From: Calliopum simillimum
Lineage: Eukaryota > Arthropoda > Insecta > Diptera > Lauxaniidae
NCBI GenBank assembly: GCA_951812925.1
Contig: OX638368.1
Location: 126,999,309-127,063,308, forward strand
DNA: 64,000 nucleotides
Direction: 5' to 3'
Under the pieces are notes generated by a model, which saw only the letters and a program-made list of their open reading frames with translations, did not search any database and was not told where the DNA came from. The translations under genes were made by a program, and so were the position numbers. Each line of letters opens with the position of its first letter. Position 1 is the stretch's first letter. Below are positions 54,749 to 64,000 of this stretch, in pieces.

Positions 54749-56480
54749 CAATTCTTACGTTGCGTTGTCATAATTCTGTAAAGTTTTTATTGTTTGAAAA
54801 TTGTTCACAGTGACATCGATTAGAAAAATTGCACTACATTGTCGTAGATCTCATCATAATTTTTTACGCTTCGTGCTTATCGTGTCGTTACGCTTTTCCC
54901 TTTTAATCTTTAATCTTTTTAGTATTTCGTACATATACATATATACTCGTAGCTTGACTACTTTTAATGCAACTAAAATGCATCATATGAGTTCTGCTCG
55001 CGTGTACAAGTATTGTCCTTTAACCGCCTTTTTCCTGGTTGACATTAAGTGAAATTGCATTTCCGCTATACATTCTGCTACGATTGCAAGACTTTGCTTA
55101 AGTTTTTTCTTCTTCTTCGTGTTTTATATAATATATACGCTATGATTTTTGATTTCTTTTTTTGTATTTTTATTTTGCCACTTCTTCGTCAACTTTTGTT
55201 AATATCCTTTTTACAGCACACATTATCCTTTTTATACTCGAGCCAACACAGTAAACTTAACTCGAGCACGAGCACTTGCTGGTGCTGCCAACAAGTTGAG
55301 AAGCAAAGCGCTGGCTCTTGCATTGCTCTTTGAAGCGCACTGTTAAAAGTGATTTCTTCTTAATGCAATTTCTCCTCCTTGTTATCGTCCTGGTTGTGCG
55401 CGCGCTTTTGTGCACACTTATGATATAGTGCTGCGTCCAAGTAAGCATGTATTGTTGTAAGTATATCCTTTTTTTGTGTCGTTGTCAGTATCCCTATATT
55501 GTTGTTAGTGTGATTTATTTGTTTTTTTCTATCTTATTTTTTCTTTCCTTATTTTAGTTTTCGCACAACATGTTCAGTGGCATAAAATGATTTTACTCCA
55601 TTTTATTGTATTATTTTTACTTTCATTTTTAATGTGCAAACGAGCGAACTGCTGGATGTAGGGTGTCATGTGTGTGGCAAATAAATTATTTAATTAAGCA
55701 ATCTTTATTTTTGATAAACACATTTTGATGAGTCTCCCCCAGCTATTTGTGTGAAGGGGAGGATAGTGTCCTCCGTGTGATGTCCATTGATGTTGATAAT
55801 CTTTATTGCTAACTTTGATGGAGTGTGCAGTAAGTAATTATGTAATTAGTTCCAACTGATTTAATTAGGTAAAGCAATTTTCTTGAAGTAGGGTAACAAC
55901 ACTTTGGCAAGAATATTAAATATTTTCGATTGAATCATTAAAATTAATTATCACGAATAGTGTCAATGTTTATAACTAATTCGGTAACTTGTTCAAAGAT
56001 ATTTATTCGCACAAGAAGTTTTACTGAAAAGAATTGCATTACTTGTGTTTGCGTATGAAATTTTCGCTTAAAAGCACGGTTGCCGCTTTCGTCTTTAACG
56101 ACCAAAAGTGATATTTTTTTTTTCTCTTTTGGTCCTTTTACAAAATTTATAAAAAATTTAAACGATTTGGACAAAAGCATCACCACTCTAAAAGACTTGA
56201 TTTATTATAACGAAAATGACAATGACGAAAATATGTATTTTCCCATAAAAAATATTTTTATGGGAACCAAAGCAGAAAATTTTTTCAAAACTGAGTCAGA
56301 AACGTAGCGAACTAGAATTAAAACGAATATTAGAAATTTTTTTATTGAATTTTTAAATCAAATACAAGAAAGGTTTGATTTTGGAAGGGAAAACTTAAAA
56401 TATTTATGTTTTATAACCCATAACAAAGTTTTGACTGAAATTTATACAAAATTTTTCTTATTTAACTTAATGTTATGTTG
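54749..56480. other. Repeat-poor intergenic stretch
   Basis: Several short ORFs but no recognised domain. GC-richer segments (54700-55450, 55725-55850) lack transposon words found elsewhere, so regulatory or UTR sequence is possible. Confidence 0.35.
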
Positions 56481-56489
56481 ATATACCGG

Positions 56490-57730
56490 TTGCCCCAATA
56501 TTTTGTATTCAAAATAAAATACATGTATTGATGCAAATCCTTATTTGAAATGATTTTTTGGTTCCAACAACTCAATGCTTAAAAATAATTTTGTTCAAAT
56601 GTTGCCCACGACTAGCTCTTAAATGGTCCATTTTCGACAACTCTTACGAGTATATCGGCCGGTATTCTTGAATAACACACACATGTTGGTTTCTAAAGCG
56701 TTAATAGTTTCAGGTTTGTCGACATAAGCAAGTGATTTAACATATCCCCAAAGAAAGTAATCCAATGGCTTCAAATCACATGATCTTGGTGGCCAATTAA
56801 CAGAAGCAATTCTTAAGATGATGTTTTCATCGAACGTTTCCCTCAATGAAGCGATTGTTTCTCCAGCTGTATGGCATGTTGCGCCATCTTGTTGAAACCA
56901 GAAGTCAGCTTCACTAATATCCTGAATTTTTGGCAACAAAAATTGATTAATCATTGCTCTGTAGCAAGCACCATTGACCGTAATACGGACTCCATCCGCA
57001 TTTTTGAAGAAATATGGTCCGATGATGCCTTCTGCCCATAAATCACACCAAACAGTACATTTATCGGGATACATTGGATGCTCTTGGTTTGCTTCTGGTT
57101 GTTAATTGGCCCAAATACGGCAATTTTTCTTGCTAACGTAGCCGTTCAACCAGAAATGAGCTTCGTCGCTAAAAACAATTTTTCGATAAAATAATGGATC
57201 AATTTGAAGTTGTTGTGAGGCACATAAACCGAAATTAAAATGTACACCAAGATCAGCCGGCTTCAATTCTTGTACGAGCTGTATTTTATAGGCCTTTAGA
57301 CCAAGATCACTTCTCAAGATACGCCACAATGGTCCATAAGAGATGCCCAGAGCCCGAGATCGGCGACGAATGGATTGTTTATGGTTTTCACGAACACTCT
57401 CTGCTACTGCAGCAATGTTCTCTTAATTACGGGCTATATCCACTCTGGTTGAATGATGAATGTCCAATAGTGTAAAATTGCTTCGAATAGTGCGCTCAGT
57501 TGGACGCTCATAACGACCAAAATAATGTTGAAGAACTCTATAACATCTCTAACTGATGACTGATTTTGGTAGTAAGTTTCCACAATTAATAAATGTTGTT
57601 CAGGAATAAGTCTATTCATGATTGAGTCGTATTGAATACTGAAAACAAACGTCATATGGGCAAGCCATTTGATAAATAAAAGCTGTCAAAACAACCCAAT
57701 TGGAAAAGTTACCTCGTATTGGATCATCCT
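56490..57730 (-). mobile_element. Mariner-superfamily element, D,D41D type, copy 1 (inactive)
   Basis: The minus strand encodes an N-terminal HTH segment (EQHLLIVETYYQNQSSVRD), then the first catalytic Asp in VFSDEAHFWLNGY, the second in FWFQQDGATCHTA, and the third in SCDLKPLDYFLWGYVK. There are 41 residues between second and third Asp by my count. It is broken by a frameshift near 57545, TAA near 57424 and 57100, and a C-terminal frameshift. D,D41D matches the basal 'rosa' mariners described from tephritid flies. Confidence 0.85.
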
Positions 57731-57959
57731 TTAGTAATAACACAATGGAACATCTTAAGACTTTCAAGTTGTGATCTCAAAAGTGATAGAAAAGTTAGTT
57801 TCATAAGAAATGGAATGGAAGCAAAATGCTTGAAGAAGTTGACTGATTTTTAATATAGTATAATGTGTCTTCCTCATAGTTCAGCAGCTGCTGAACGCAA
57901 AGTTTTTATTTTATCCTTCATAAAGACTAAGCTTTGAAATAAATTATAGTTTATAACAG

Positions 57960-58400
57960 TGAATGATATAATCCGAGCAAACCAAATGATATCGATTCGT
58001 TATCGAAATGATATCGCATATGCGATAATTTCTTTTGTTTTCGATATCGAGATTATAACAAGAAATGACCGTTTTCGATAGAACTCGATATTGCTAACGA
58101 TATTGAAGTTTTCTTTTTTGTGATATCGTTTTCGACTATCGCGACGATATCATTAATATATCACGATAAGGCCGTTTTCGGTAGAACTGACGTATCGGAA
58201 TGATATCGACATTTATTTTATTTGTGATATCGTATTCGATTATCGTGTTAAATTCGTTATTGTCTCGAAAAATGGCTGATTTCGATAGAACTGGCTTACG
58301 TACTTATATCTAAACGATATCAAAATTTTGGTGTTTTATGATGTCTCGCGATATAATTTCGATATTGAAACATTTGTTCATAATGGTGTTGCAATTATAT
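57960..58400. repeat. GATATCG-rich minisatellite, about 104-bp period
   Basis: CCGTTTTCGATAGAACTCGA at 58068, CCGTTTTCGGTAGAACTGAC at 58170 and CTGATTTCGATAGAACTGGC at 58275 mark successive units. Each holds several GATATCG or CGATATCG words. Confidence 0.6.
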
Positions 58401-58601
58401 TGATTCGATATTGCAGCGATTTCTACATTTAGAACATAAACCCGGTGAAGACATTTTTCTCATCTTACGTTACTAAGAATAAGTAGGTACAAATATAAAT
58501 TATATAAATTATATTATGGATTTATTTAACAAAATAAATTTTTTACAAGCTCCCAACCGCACTTTCAAAATTATCAATTAACTATTTCATTATCTGGCAA
58601 T

Positions 58602-59155
58602 ATATCGATACGTCCAACGTAAAAGTTGGTAACTCGAAAATCATAGTTTTTAGCTATGATAATTTTTGTATTGTTTTCGTTAAAACAAGAAAACCAAAAA
58701 CAAAAATTGAATAAATACTTTAGAAATCTGTAGTCCAAATAAAGGTTTTTCGACTATTAAATTGTTGTCACTGTTCCAAATTGATTAACAGGATATTAAC
58801 AATTTCAACTTTTAATTTGGATCAAAATGAATTCATATGAGTTGTAACTCTAGTTACAACTTATGTTCTATTTCAGCAAACAAATGTTCCATGAGAAAAG
58901 TTGGTAACTTAACTAGCCAACTACCAATAAAAAATATTCTACGGACATTACGTTGGTATGTAAGACTTATAACCTCTGATTTTTAAAGAAAAATTAACTA
59001 ATATCTTCAAAAATTGCTCCCAGCCCTTCAAACTTCAAGCTAGAGATACCAAAATTTGACACAAGATAGAGTCTTATACGCAGATTTCGAAAATCACTGT
59101 CCCGTAAAAAGTCGGTAACTTGAGTTACAAACTTTTACGTTGGATGTATCGATAT
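58602..59155. mobile_element. Inverted-end element 'Z', copy 1
   Basis: Left end ATATCGATACGTCCAACGTA and right end TACGTTGGATGTATCGATAT, with AAAGTTGGTAACT repeated subterminally and internally. Related copy at 60975-61185. Confidence 0.7.
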
Positions 59156-59499
59156 GTATTTCATTGCGTAGTGTTTCATGCTTCAGTGGACTATCGAAAA
59201 TATGATCGGTGATTTCGATACCCAAGAGTGGAAATTTATAAGCCGTCGTCATAGTCCTGTTTTATGTGCCATATGAATTAAACACTTTTTGTGAATTTTT
59301 GTTTATTTTTAATATAATTAAATAAAAGAAAATAAAAAAAAAAGACATTGGTTTCTTTTTTTTTTTTTTGGCATTTTTTCATAAAATTTTGGTCCCAAAA
59401 AAATTATTGGTGTGGCAACCGTGATCTTAAGTTAAGATATCCCCTTAACTATGAGTTGTATGAAAACAGTTCTCACATCTTTTGAAATGTAATTTTCCG

Positions 59500-60050
59500 A
59501 GTTACGAAATTGTGGCAGAAAATTTTTCTACCATTTTACGTGATTTGCTTGTAAGGGAGGTGCCACGTCCATCAGTGATATTTAGCCCACATTCAATTGG
59601 GCGGTGCCTAATAGCATGTAGACTCCCCATAGTTAATTTCAGAAAGATTGCTTTATTAGTTTTCTTTTCATAGCGTATTATATTTTTGTGGGCGGTGCCA
59701 CGCCATTCAACGAGTTTTCATAATACAATAGCATATATTGAAAGTTGTTTTCGAGTAACATATATATTCTAAAGAATCAAAATTTTCAATAGTTATAAAG
59801 TGGGCGTGGCACTTATTTAATGCCAAACTCTTTTTATTTATCTTAAAGGCATTGATAAGTACTACGCAACTATCAAATTTCGTCAAAATATCTTGGTTTA
59901 CGAGTTATGACCAGATTAAATTTAAAATTTTGGGCGGTAATAAGCTTAGCTCTTCATTGTATACTAATATCTAACATTATCTGAAGTTTCGAAAAAATTT
60001 TAGGATAGTTCCAAACACAAGTACTTACATACCATTTTGGCTCGTATAAG
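59500..60050. repeat. Degenerate GGTGCCACGCC-type repeat
   Basis: GGGAGGTGCCACGTCC, GGGCGGTGCCACGCC and GGGCGTGGCAC words at irregular spacing. Related in style to DINE-1-like internal units but without their ends. Confidence 0.35.
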
Positions 60051-60429
60051 AAGAGAAGGTATTAGCAATTAGATTAGCGTTAAGGTTTAAGTTATGAATA
60101 ATAAAAAATCATCTCATTTAAAAGCAATCTTACCAGTATATATTGTAAATGAACATCGAACTTCCGGAAAAAGTCTAATTAAAAGTAAACAATTATACAG
60201 CACATGTTGGAAAAAATCAGACTATAAAAATTCTTTAAACCATAAACAGTATGACAGGTTAGGTTACAGCAGTTGCTTAAATATTTACTTAACATTAATT
60301 ACATGATATTTGCAATAACTAATCTGCAACTATCAATTCGATAAATAATAAATTAATTAAGTTAATTTACACAGCTTGTTTGTTGCAAAAACTTACATGA
60401 ATTTATTTTCATTGGAAAGTTCACATAAG

Positions 60430-60466
60430 TATAAAAGGAAATTGCACATTTACTCGGACATCAAGT
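60430..60466 (+). promoter_or_regulatory. TATA box and likely transcription start of the 74-aa peptide gene
   Basis: TATAAAAG begins at 60430. About 30 bases downstream, near 60459-60465, is ACATCAAGT, resembling an insect initiator. The ATG follows about 28 bases later. Spacing and order match a focused TATA-type core promoter. Confidence 0.6.
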
Positions 60467-60488
60467 TGCATCTGAGAAATAAGTAACT

Positions 60489-60805
60489 ATGAAGCTTTCA
60501 ATTTTATTCATTTGTATGTGCATAGCTTTTGCAGCAAATTTTAAGGATATTTTAACGATATCTATCGACGATACTGTCGATGATAATTTTCCTATAATAC
60601 CAGGTAAATTTTTAGTAAACTTAAAAATGTGTACATAAGTATATACATATGTTTATCCTTTTCTTACTTTACCTTACTCCTAAACATATTTCTAGATTCA
60701 CCGGAAGAAAAGCCTAGCGCACGAACGTTCTTCTTAATATTCACATTGCTTCGAAGATTGTTAAACAACAACTCTGGCTCTACTGCCACTAACTCTACAG
60801 GTTAA
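60489..60805 (+). CDS. Small secreted peptide, 74 aa, two exons
   Basis: Exon 1 is 60489-60603 (donor G|GTAAAT) and exon 2 is 60696-60805 (acceptor TTTCTAG, stop TAA at 60803-60805); the split codon gives Asp39. The first 16 residues (MKLSILFICMCIAFAA) are a textbook signal peptide with small residues at the cleavage site. The mature part has an acidic segment (SIDDTVDDNF), a Pro/Glu/Lys linker and a hydrophobic, Arg-containing stretch (ARTFFLIFTLLRRLL). It ends with two N-glycosylation sequons, NNS at 63-65 and NST at 71-73. There are no Cys residues after the signal peptide, so it is not a defensin-like fold. A TATA box and initiator lie upstream and AATAAA lies downstream. I do not recognise the family. 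The layout is typical of abundantly expressed gland, immune or seminal peptides of flies, but that role is inference. Confidence 0.7.
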
Positions 60806-60922
60806 AAAAATGATTCGATATTTTCTTCAATTATATTAAATAGAGTTCAACTTGTGGTCGAAATTTGACCGTCAGTGGTGATCTCTAAATTTAACAGTAT
60901 ATGCATGTACGTTTGCCTTATG

Positions 60923-60928
60923 AATAAA
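60923..60928 (+). terminator. Probable poly(A) signal of the 74-aa peptide gene
   Basis: AATAAA lies 118 bases after the stop codon at 60805, giving a short 3' UTR that suits a compact gene. Confidence 0.5.
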
Positions 60929-60974
60929 CTCTGAGAATAACCAAATTTTTATTTTATATGCGTATTATTTTTGC

Positions 60975-61185
60975 ATATCGATACATCCAACGTATAATTT
61001 GGCAACTCAAGTTATCAACTTTTTACGGGACAGCGATTTTTGAAGTCTTCGCATTAGATTCCATCTTGTGTCAAAATTTTGTTACCTCTACCTTCGATAA
61101 CTTGAAGGCTTGGAGCTATTTTTGAAGTTACAACCTAAGTATATTTTAGTGAAAAACATTGTCCCGTAAAAAGTTGGATGTATTC
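60975..61185. mobile_element. Element 'Z', partial copy 2 just downstream of the peptide gene
   Basis: CATATCGATACATCCAACGT and TTTTTACGGGACAGCGATTTT match the right half of 58602-59155 inverted; ends TGTCCCGTAAAAAGTTGGATG. Starts about 50 bases after the peptide gene poly(A) signal. Confidence 0.6.
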
Positions 61186-61631
61186 ATATATTTATTTTAG
61201 TGTAAACGTAACTTTCTTACTTGGTTTCTATTTTTAACATACTTACATTCTCTTTGCAAGCTAACCAATAAAAAGAAAATTAGTAGGGATCTTTAAAGTT
61301 GATATTTTAAATTTTTTTCCTATAAAAAAGGTGCAATTAACATAGCTTTTTGTAATTTTTTTTGGAATTTTCGTTAGATTTCCTTTAATTTGTAAAGAAA
61401 ATTCCAAAAGAAAATTATAAAAAAGCATATTAATAGGACATTTTTCATACTAATGTTGCCGCCAAATTCCAAAAATAGGAACAAATTTAAAATATTAATT
61501 TTAAAGGTCCAGGTAATTCGGGTGACTCAAGAAAATTTTTAAGGTTTTGTAACGTCACTGAGAAAAACTGAAAACACCTTCGTATAGCATTTAGACTGAC
61601 AATATGGTCCAATTTATAAAATTTTTTGTAC

Positions 61632-62186
61632 TAGAATCGCCCAATGGTCAAAATTTTACCACAAATGTATAAAATAATTTTGGTACTTTTTGGACAGTTC
61701 TAGAACTTTTTTTGCTATTTGGTACAAAATAAAAAAGCTCATTTATCATCCCTCGTATAATAACAAATGTGAAATGAAAAGAAAATAAAAAATATGAAGT
61801 CAGTGTCAGTCAGCCTTTTGTCTTTCTCTTATTTATTTATTTATTTTTTGATCTGTTAGTGTAAAAAGACAAATGTCTTATAATGTAACACTAACAACAT
61901 GTTTGAATAAAACTTGTATATGATTATATGAATTTGAATTTAACTTAAATTTAAGAATAATAAAGATATTTTATTTGTGCTGTATCATCTTTTCAGCTCT
62001 GTGTGACCGCGTATTTTGTCCTTGTTAATATTGAAAAAATTGAATTTAATTTTACCTGGCTTAATGGCAAAATATTAAAATAATTTTAGCTTTGTGCACA
62101 TTTACACACAAATACCTTTCTAATGTTGTATAATTCAAAGTCGTGCTCCATTTCTAACATATTAAAAAAGGTAGGACAAATTTTGG
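61632..62186. repeat. Repeat 'X', copy 2
   Basis: TAGAATCGCCCAATGGTCAA, TTTGGTACTTTTTGG, TCCATTTCTAACATATTAAA; inverse of the two halves at 47190-47383 and 47973-48170. Cut at its right end by the mariner copy. Confidence 0.65.
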
Positions 62187-62190
62187 GTAA

Positions 62191-63210
62191 TCCAATACAG
62201 GATCCCTTTTTCAATTAGGTTGCTTTGACAGCTGTTATGTGTCAAATGGCTTGTCCATATGACGTTTGTGTTAAATATTCTATACGACTTAATCATGAAC
62301 AACGTTTATTAATTGTGGAAATTACTACCAAAATCAGTCATCAGTTAGAGAATGTTAAAGAGTTTTTCAACATCATTTTGGTCGTTATGAGCGTCCAACT
62401 GAGCGTATTATTCATAGAGCCCGTAATTTAGAGAATATTGTAGCAGTAGCAGAGAGTGTTCGTAAAAACCGTGAACAATCCATCCGTCGCCGACCTCAGG
62501 CTTTGGGCATCTCTTATAAATCATTGTGACGTATCTTGAGGCGTGATCTTTGTCTGAAGGCCTATAAAATACAGCTTGTACAAGAACTGAGGCCGGCTGA
62601 TCTTGGTGTACGTTTTAATTTCGGTTTCCAATGTATCCCGATAAATATACTGTCTGGTGTGGTTTATGGGCAGGAGGCATCATTGGACCGCATTTCTTCA
62701 ACAATGCGGATGGAGCCCGTGTTACGGACAATGGTTCTCGCTACAGAGCATTGATCAATTAATTTTTGTTGCCAAAAATTGAGAATATTAGTTTATCCGA
62801 CCTTTGGTTTCAACTGGATGGCGCAACATGCCATACAGCTGGAGAAACAATCGCTTTATTGAGGGAAACGTTCGATGACAACATCATCTCAAGTAATTGG
62901 CCACCAAGATCATGTGATTTGACGCCATTGGATTACTTTCTTTGGGGATATGTTAAATCACTTGTTTATGTCGATCGACAAACCCGAAACTATTGACGCT
63001 TTGAAAACCAACATAACTCGTGTTATTCAAGGAATACCGGCCGATATGCTCGAAAGAGTTGTAGAAAATTGGACCCACAGAATGAACAAAATAATTTTTA
63101 AACATTGAGTTGTAGGAACCTAGATGTTATTCCAAATAAAGATTTGCCTCAATGCATTGATTTTTAAGTATTTTATTTAGAAAACAAAGTAGAAAGCTCT
63201 TATTGGATCT
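62191..63210 (+). mobile_element. Mariner-superfamily element, D,D41D type, copy 2 (deleted)
   Basis: Plus strand encodes GDLCLKAYKIQLVQEL-like, then QLDGATCHTAGETIALLRET and SCDLTPLDYFLWGYVK. Compared with copy 1 it lacks about 160 bp between FNFGF and the MYPDK region, removing the first catalytic Asp, and 12 bp between the second and third Asp. Several stops. ATCCAATA at the left and TATTGGAT at the right may be remnants of the inverted ends. Confidence 0.82.
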
Positions 63211-63215
63211 CCCGT

Positions 63216-63545
63216 TAGAATCGCTCAATAGTCATTCCTCGTATACTGCCAAATGTGAAACGAAAAGAAATTAAAAAATGTGAAGTCAGTATCAGTCAGC
63301 TTTTTGTCTTTCTCTTTGTGCTGTATTCTCTTTTCAGCTCTTGTTGACCACGTATTTTCTTGTTGTTAATATTGAAAATTTTGCATATAATTTTACGTGG
63401 CTTAAGCCAAAATATTAAAATAATTTTAGCTTTGTGCACATATACACACAAATACCTTTCGAATGGTGTACAATTCAAAATCGTGCTCCATTTCTAACAT
63501 ATTAAAAAAGGTAGGACAAATTTTTGTCTTGCGTATTAATATATA
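63216..63545. repeat. Repeat 'X', copy 3
   Basis: Direct repeat of copy 2 with an internal deletion: TTAGAATCGCTCAATAGTC, TCCATTTCTAACATATTAAA, then the end TTTTTGTCTTGCGTATTAAT-ATATAG also seen at the edge of copy 1. The rest to 64000 has no recognised feature. Confidence 0.65.
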
Positions 63546-64000
63546 GATATTTTGGTTTTTGCAAGAAAACGTATTTGATTATTAAAGCAGTTACTTGCCA
63601 TATTTAATTATTTTCTTTTACCAATTGCATTAAACGCTTGTAATTTAAAAAAAAACTTTTTGTTTAATTTTTTTACTTTACAACCAATTTCACTTATTAA
63701 CTGCATTAAATTAATTTAAATCGATTGTATTCCATTGTCTTTAAATGCAGGCAATTCATTTTTTTCTTTTTTTTAACAAATGACGACGCAACACAACACA
63801 ATACAATTGAATTAAAATTTCCTTTTAAGCTTATGCACAACAATATGAAAAAATGGAAAAAACGGATATGACACACAAATGCATACAATACTCATACCAA
63901 CAACAAATAAATAGCCATGTATGTACGCGCGAGTGTATTGAAAGAAGTTGCCTGGAAAACACGTTAATATGCATTGACTGCAGCACTTCATTTGAATGCA

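Overview
The window looks like nuclear DNA from a higher fly. It is strongly AT-rich, has spliced genes with GT-AG introns, and is dense in degraded transposable elements. A tephritid fruit fly is the best guess. The grounds are mariner copies with a D,D41D catalytic spacing (known from tephritid 'rosa'-type mariners), abundant DINE-1/INE-1-like elements, and insect-specific gene families. The species cannot be fixed from the sequence alone.

Three host genes can be supported. (1) A kinesin-3 motor orthologous to Drosophila Klp98A (KIF16B type) occupies 4781-23115 on the + strand in 13 visible coding exons. Motor, FHA, coiled-coil and C-terminal PX domains all read through intact; only the short first coding exon (about 16 residues) is missing, and it probably lies upstream of the window. 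(2) A complete gustatory receptor of 385 aa in four exons lies on the - strand at 46433-49732. Its three small C-terminal exons were found by eye, and the last carries the family's terminal TM7/ILIQF motif. (3) A small two-exon gene at 60489-60805 (+) encodes a 74-aa secreted peptide. It has a TATA box about 60 bases upstream of the start codon and a poly(A) signal downstream. A fourth, weak candidate is a 42-codon ORF at 54620-54748 (-).

The remaining sequence is mostly mobile DNA. 0.26-3.9 kb holds nested foldback elements, with a 1,023-bp hAT-type element (perfect 8-bp target duplication) inside one of them. The 9-kb and 2-kb Klp98A introns hold MITEs, an RTE fragment and a tRNA-like sequence. 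20.6-21.6 kb (an intron) is a foldback built from about 20 copies of a short GAAATAACGCCC motif. 24-31 kb holds foldbacks, including a near-perfect 1.55-kb palindrome, and a second 8-bp-TSD element. 32-48 kb carries at least eight DINE-1-like copies, two pairs joined head to tail with no spacer, one split by a 5'-truncated RTE retrotransposon. 50-54 kb is two large foldback structures. 56.5-57.7 kb and 62.2-63.2 kb are two dead D,D41D mariner copies.

I found no coordinated novel gene system. The most useful new items are the small secreted-peptide gene, the full gustatory receptor model, the unusual foldback structures and the clear nesting order of the mobile elements.
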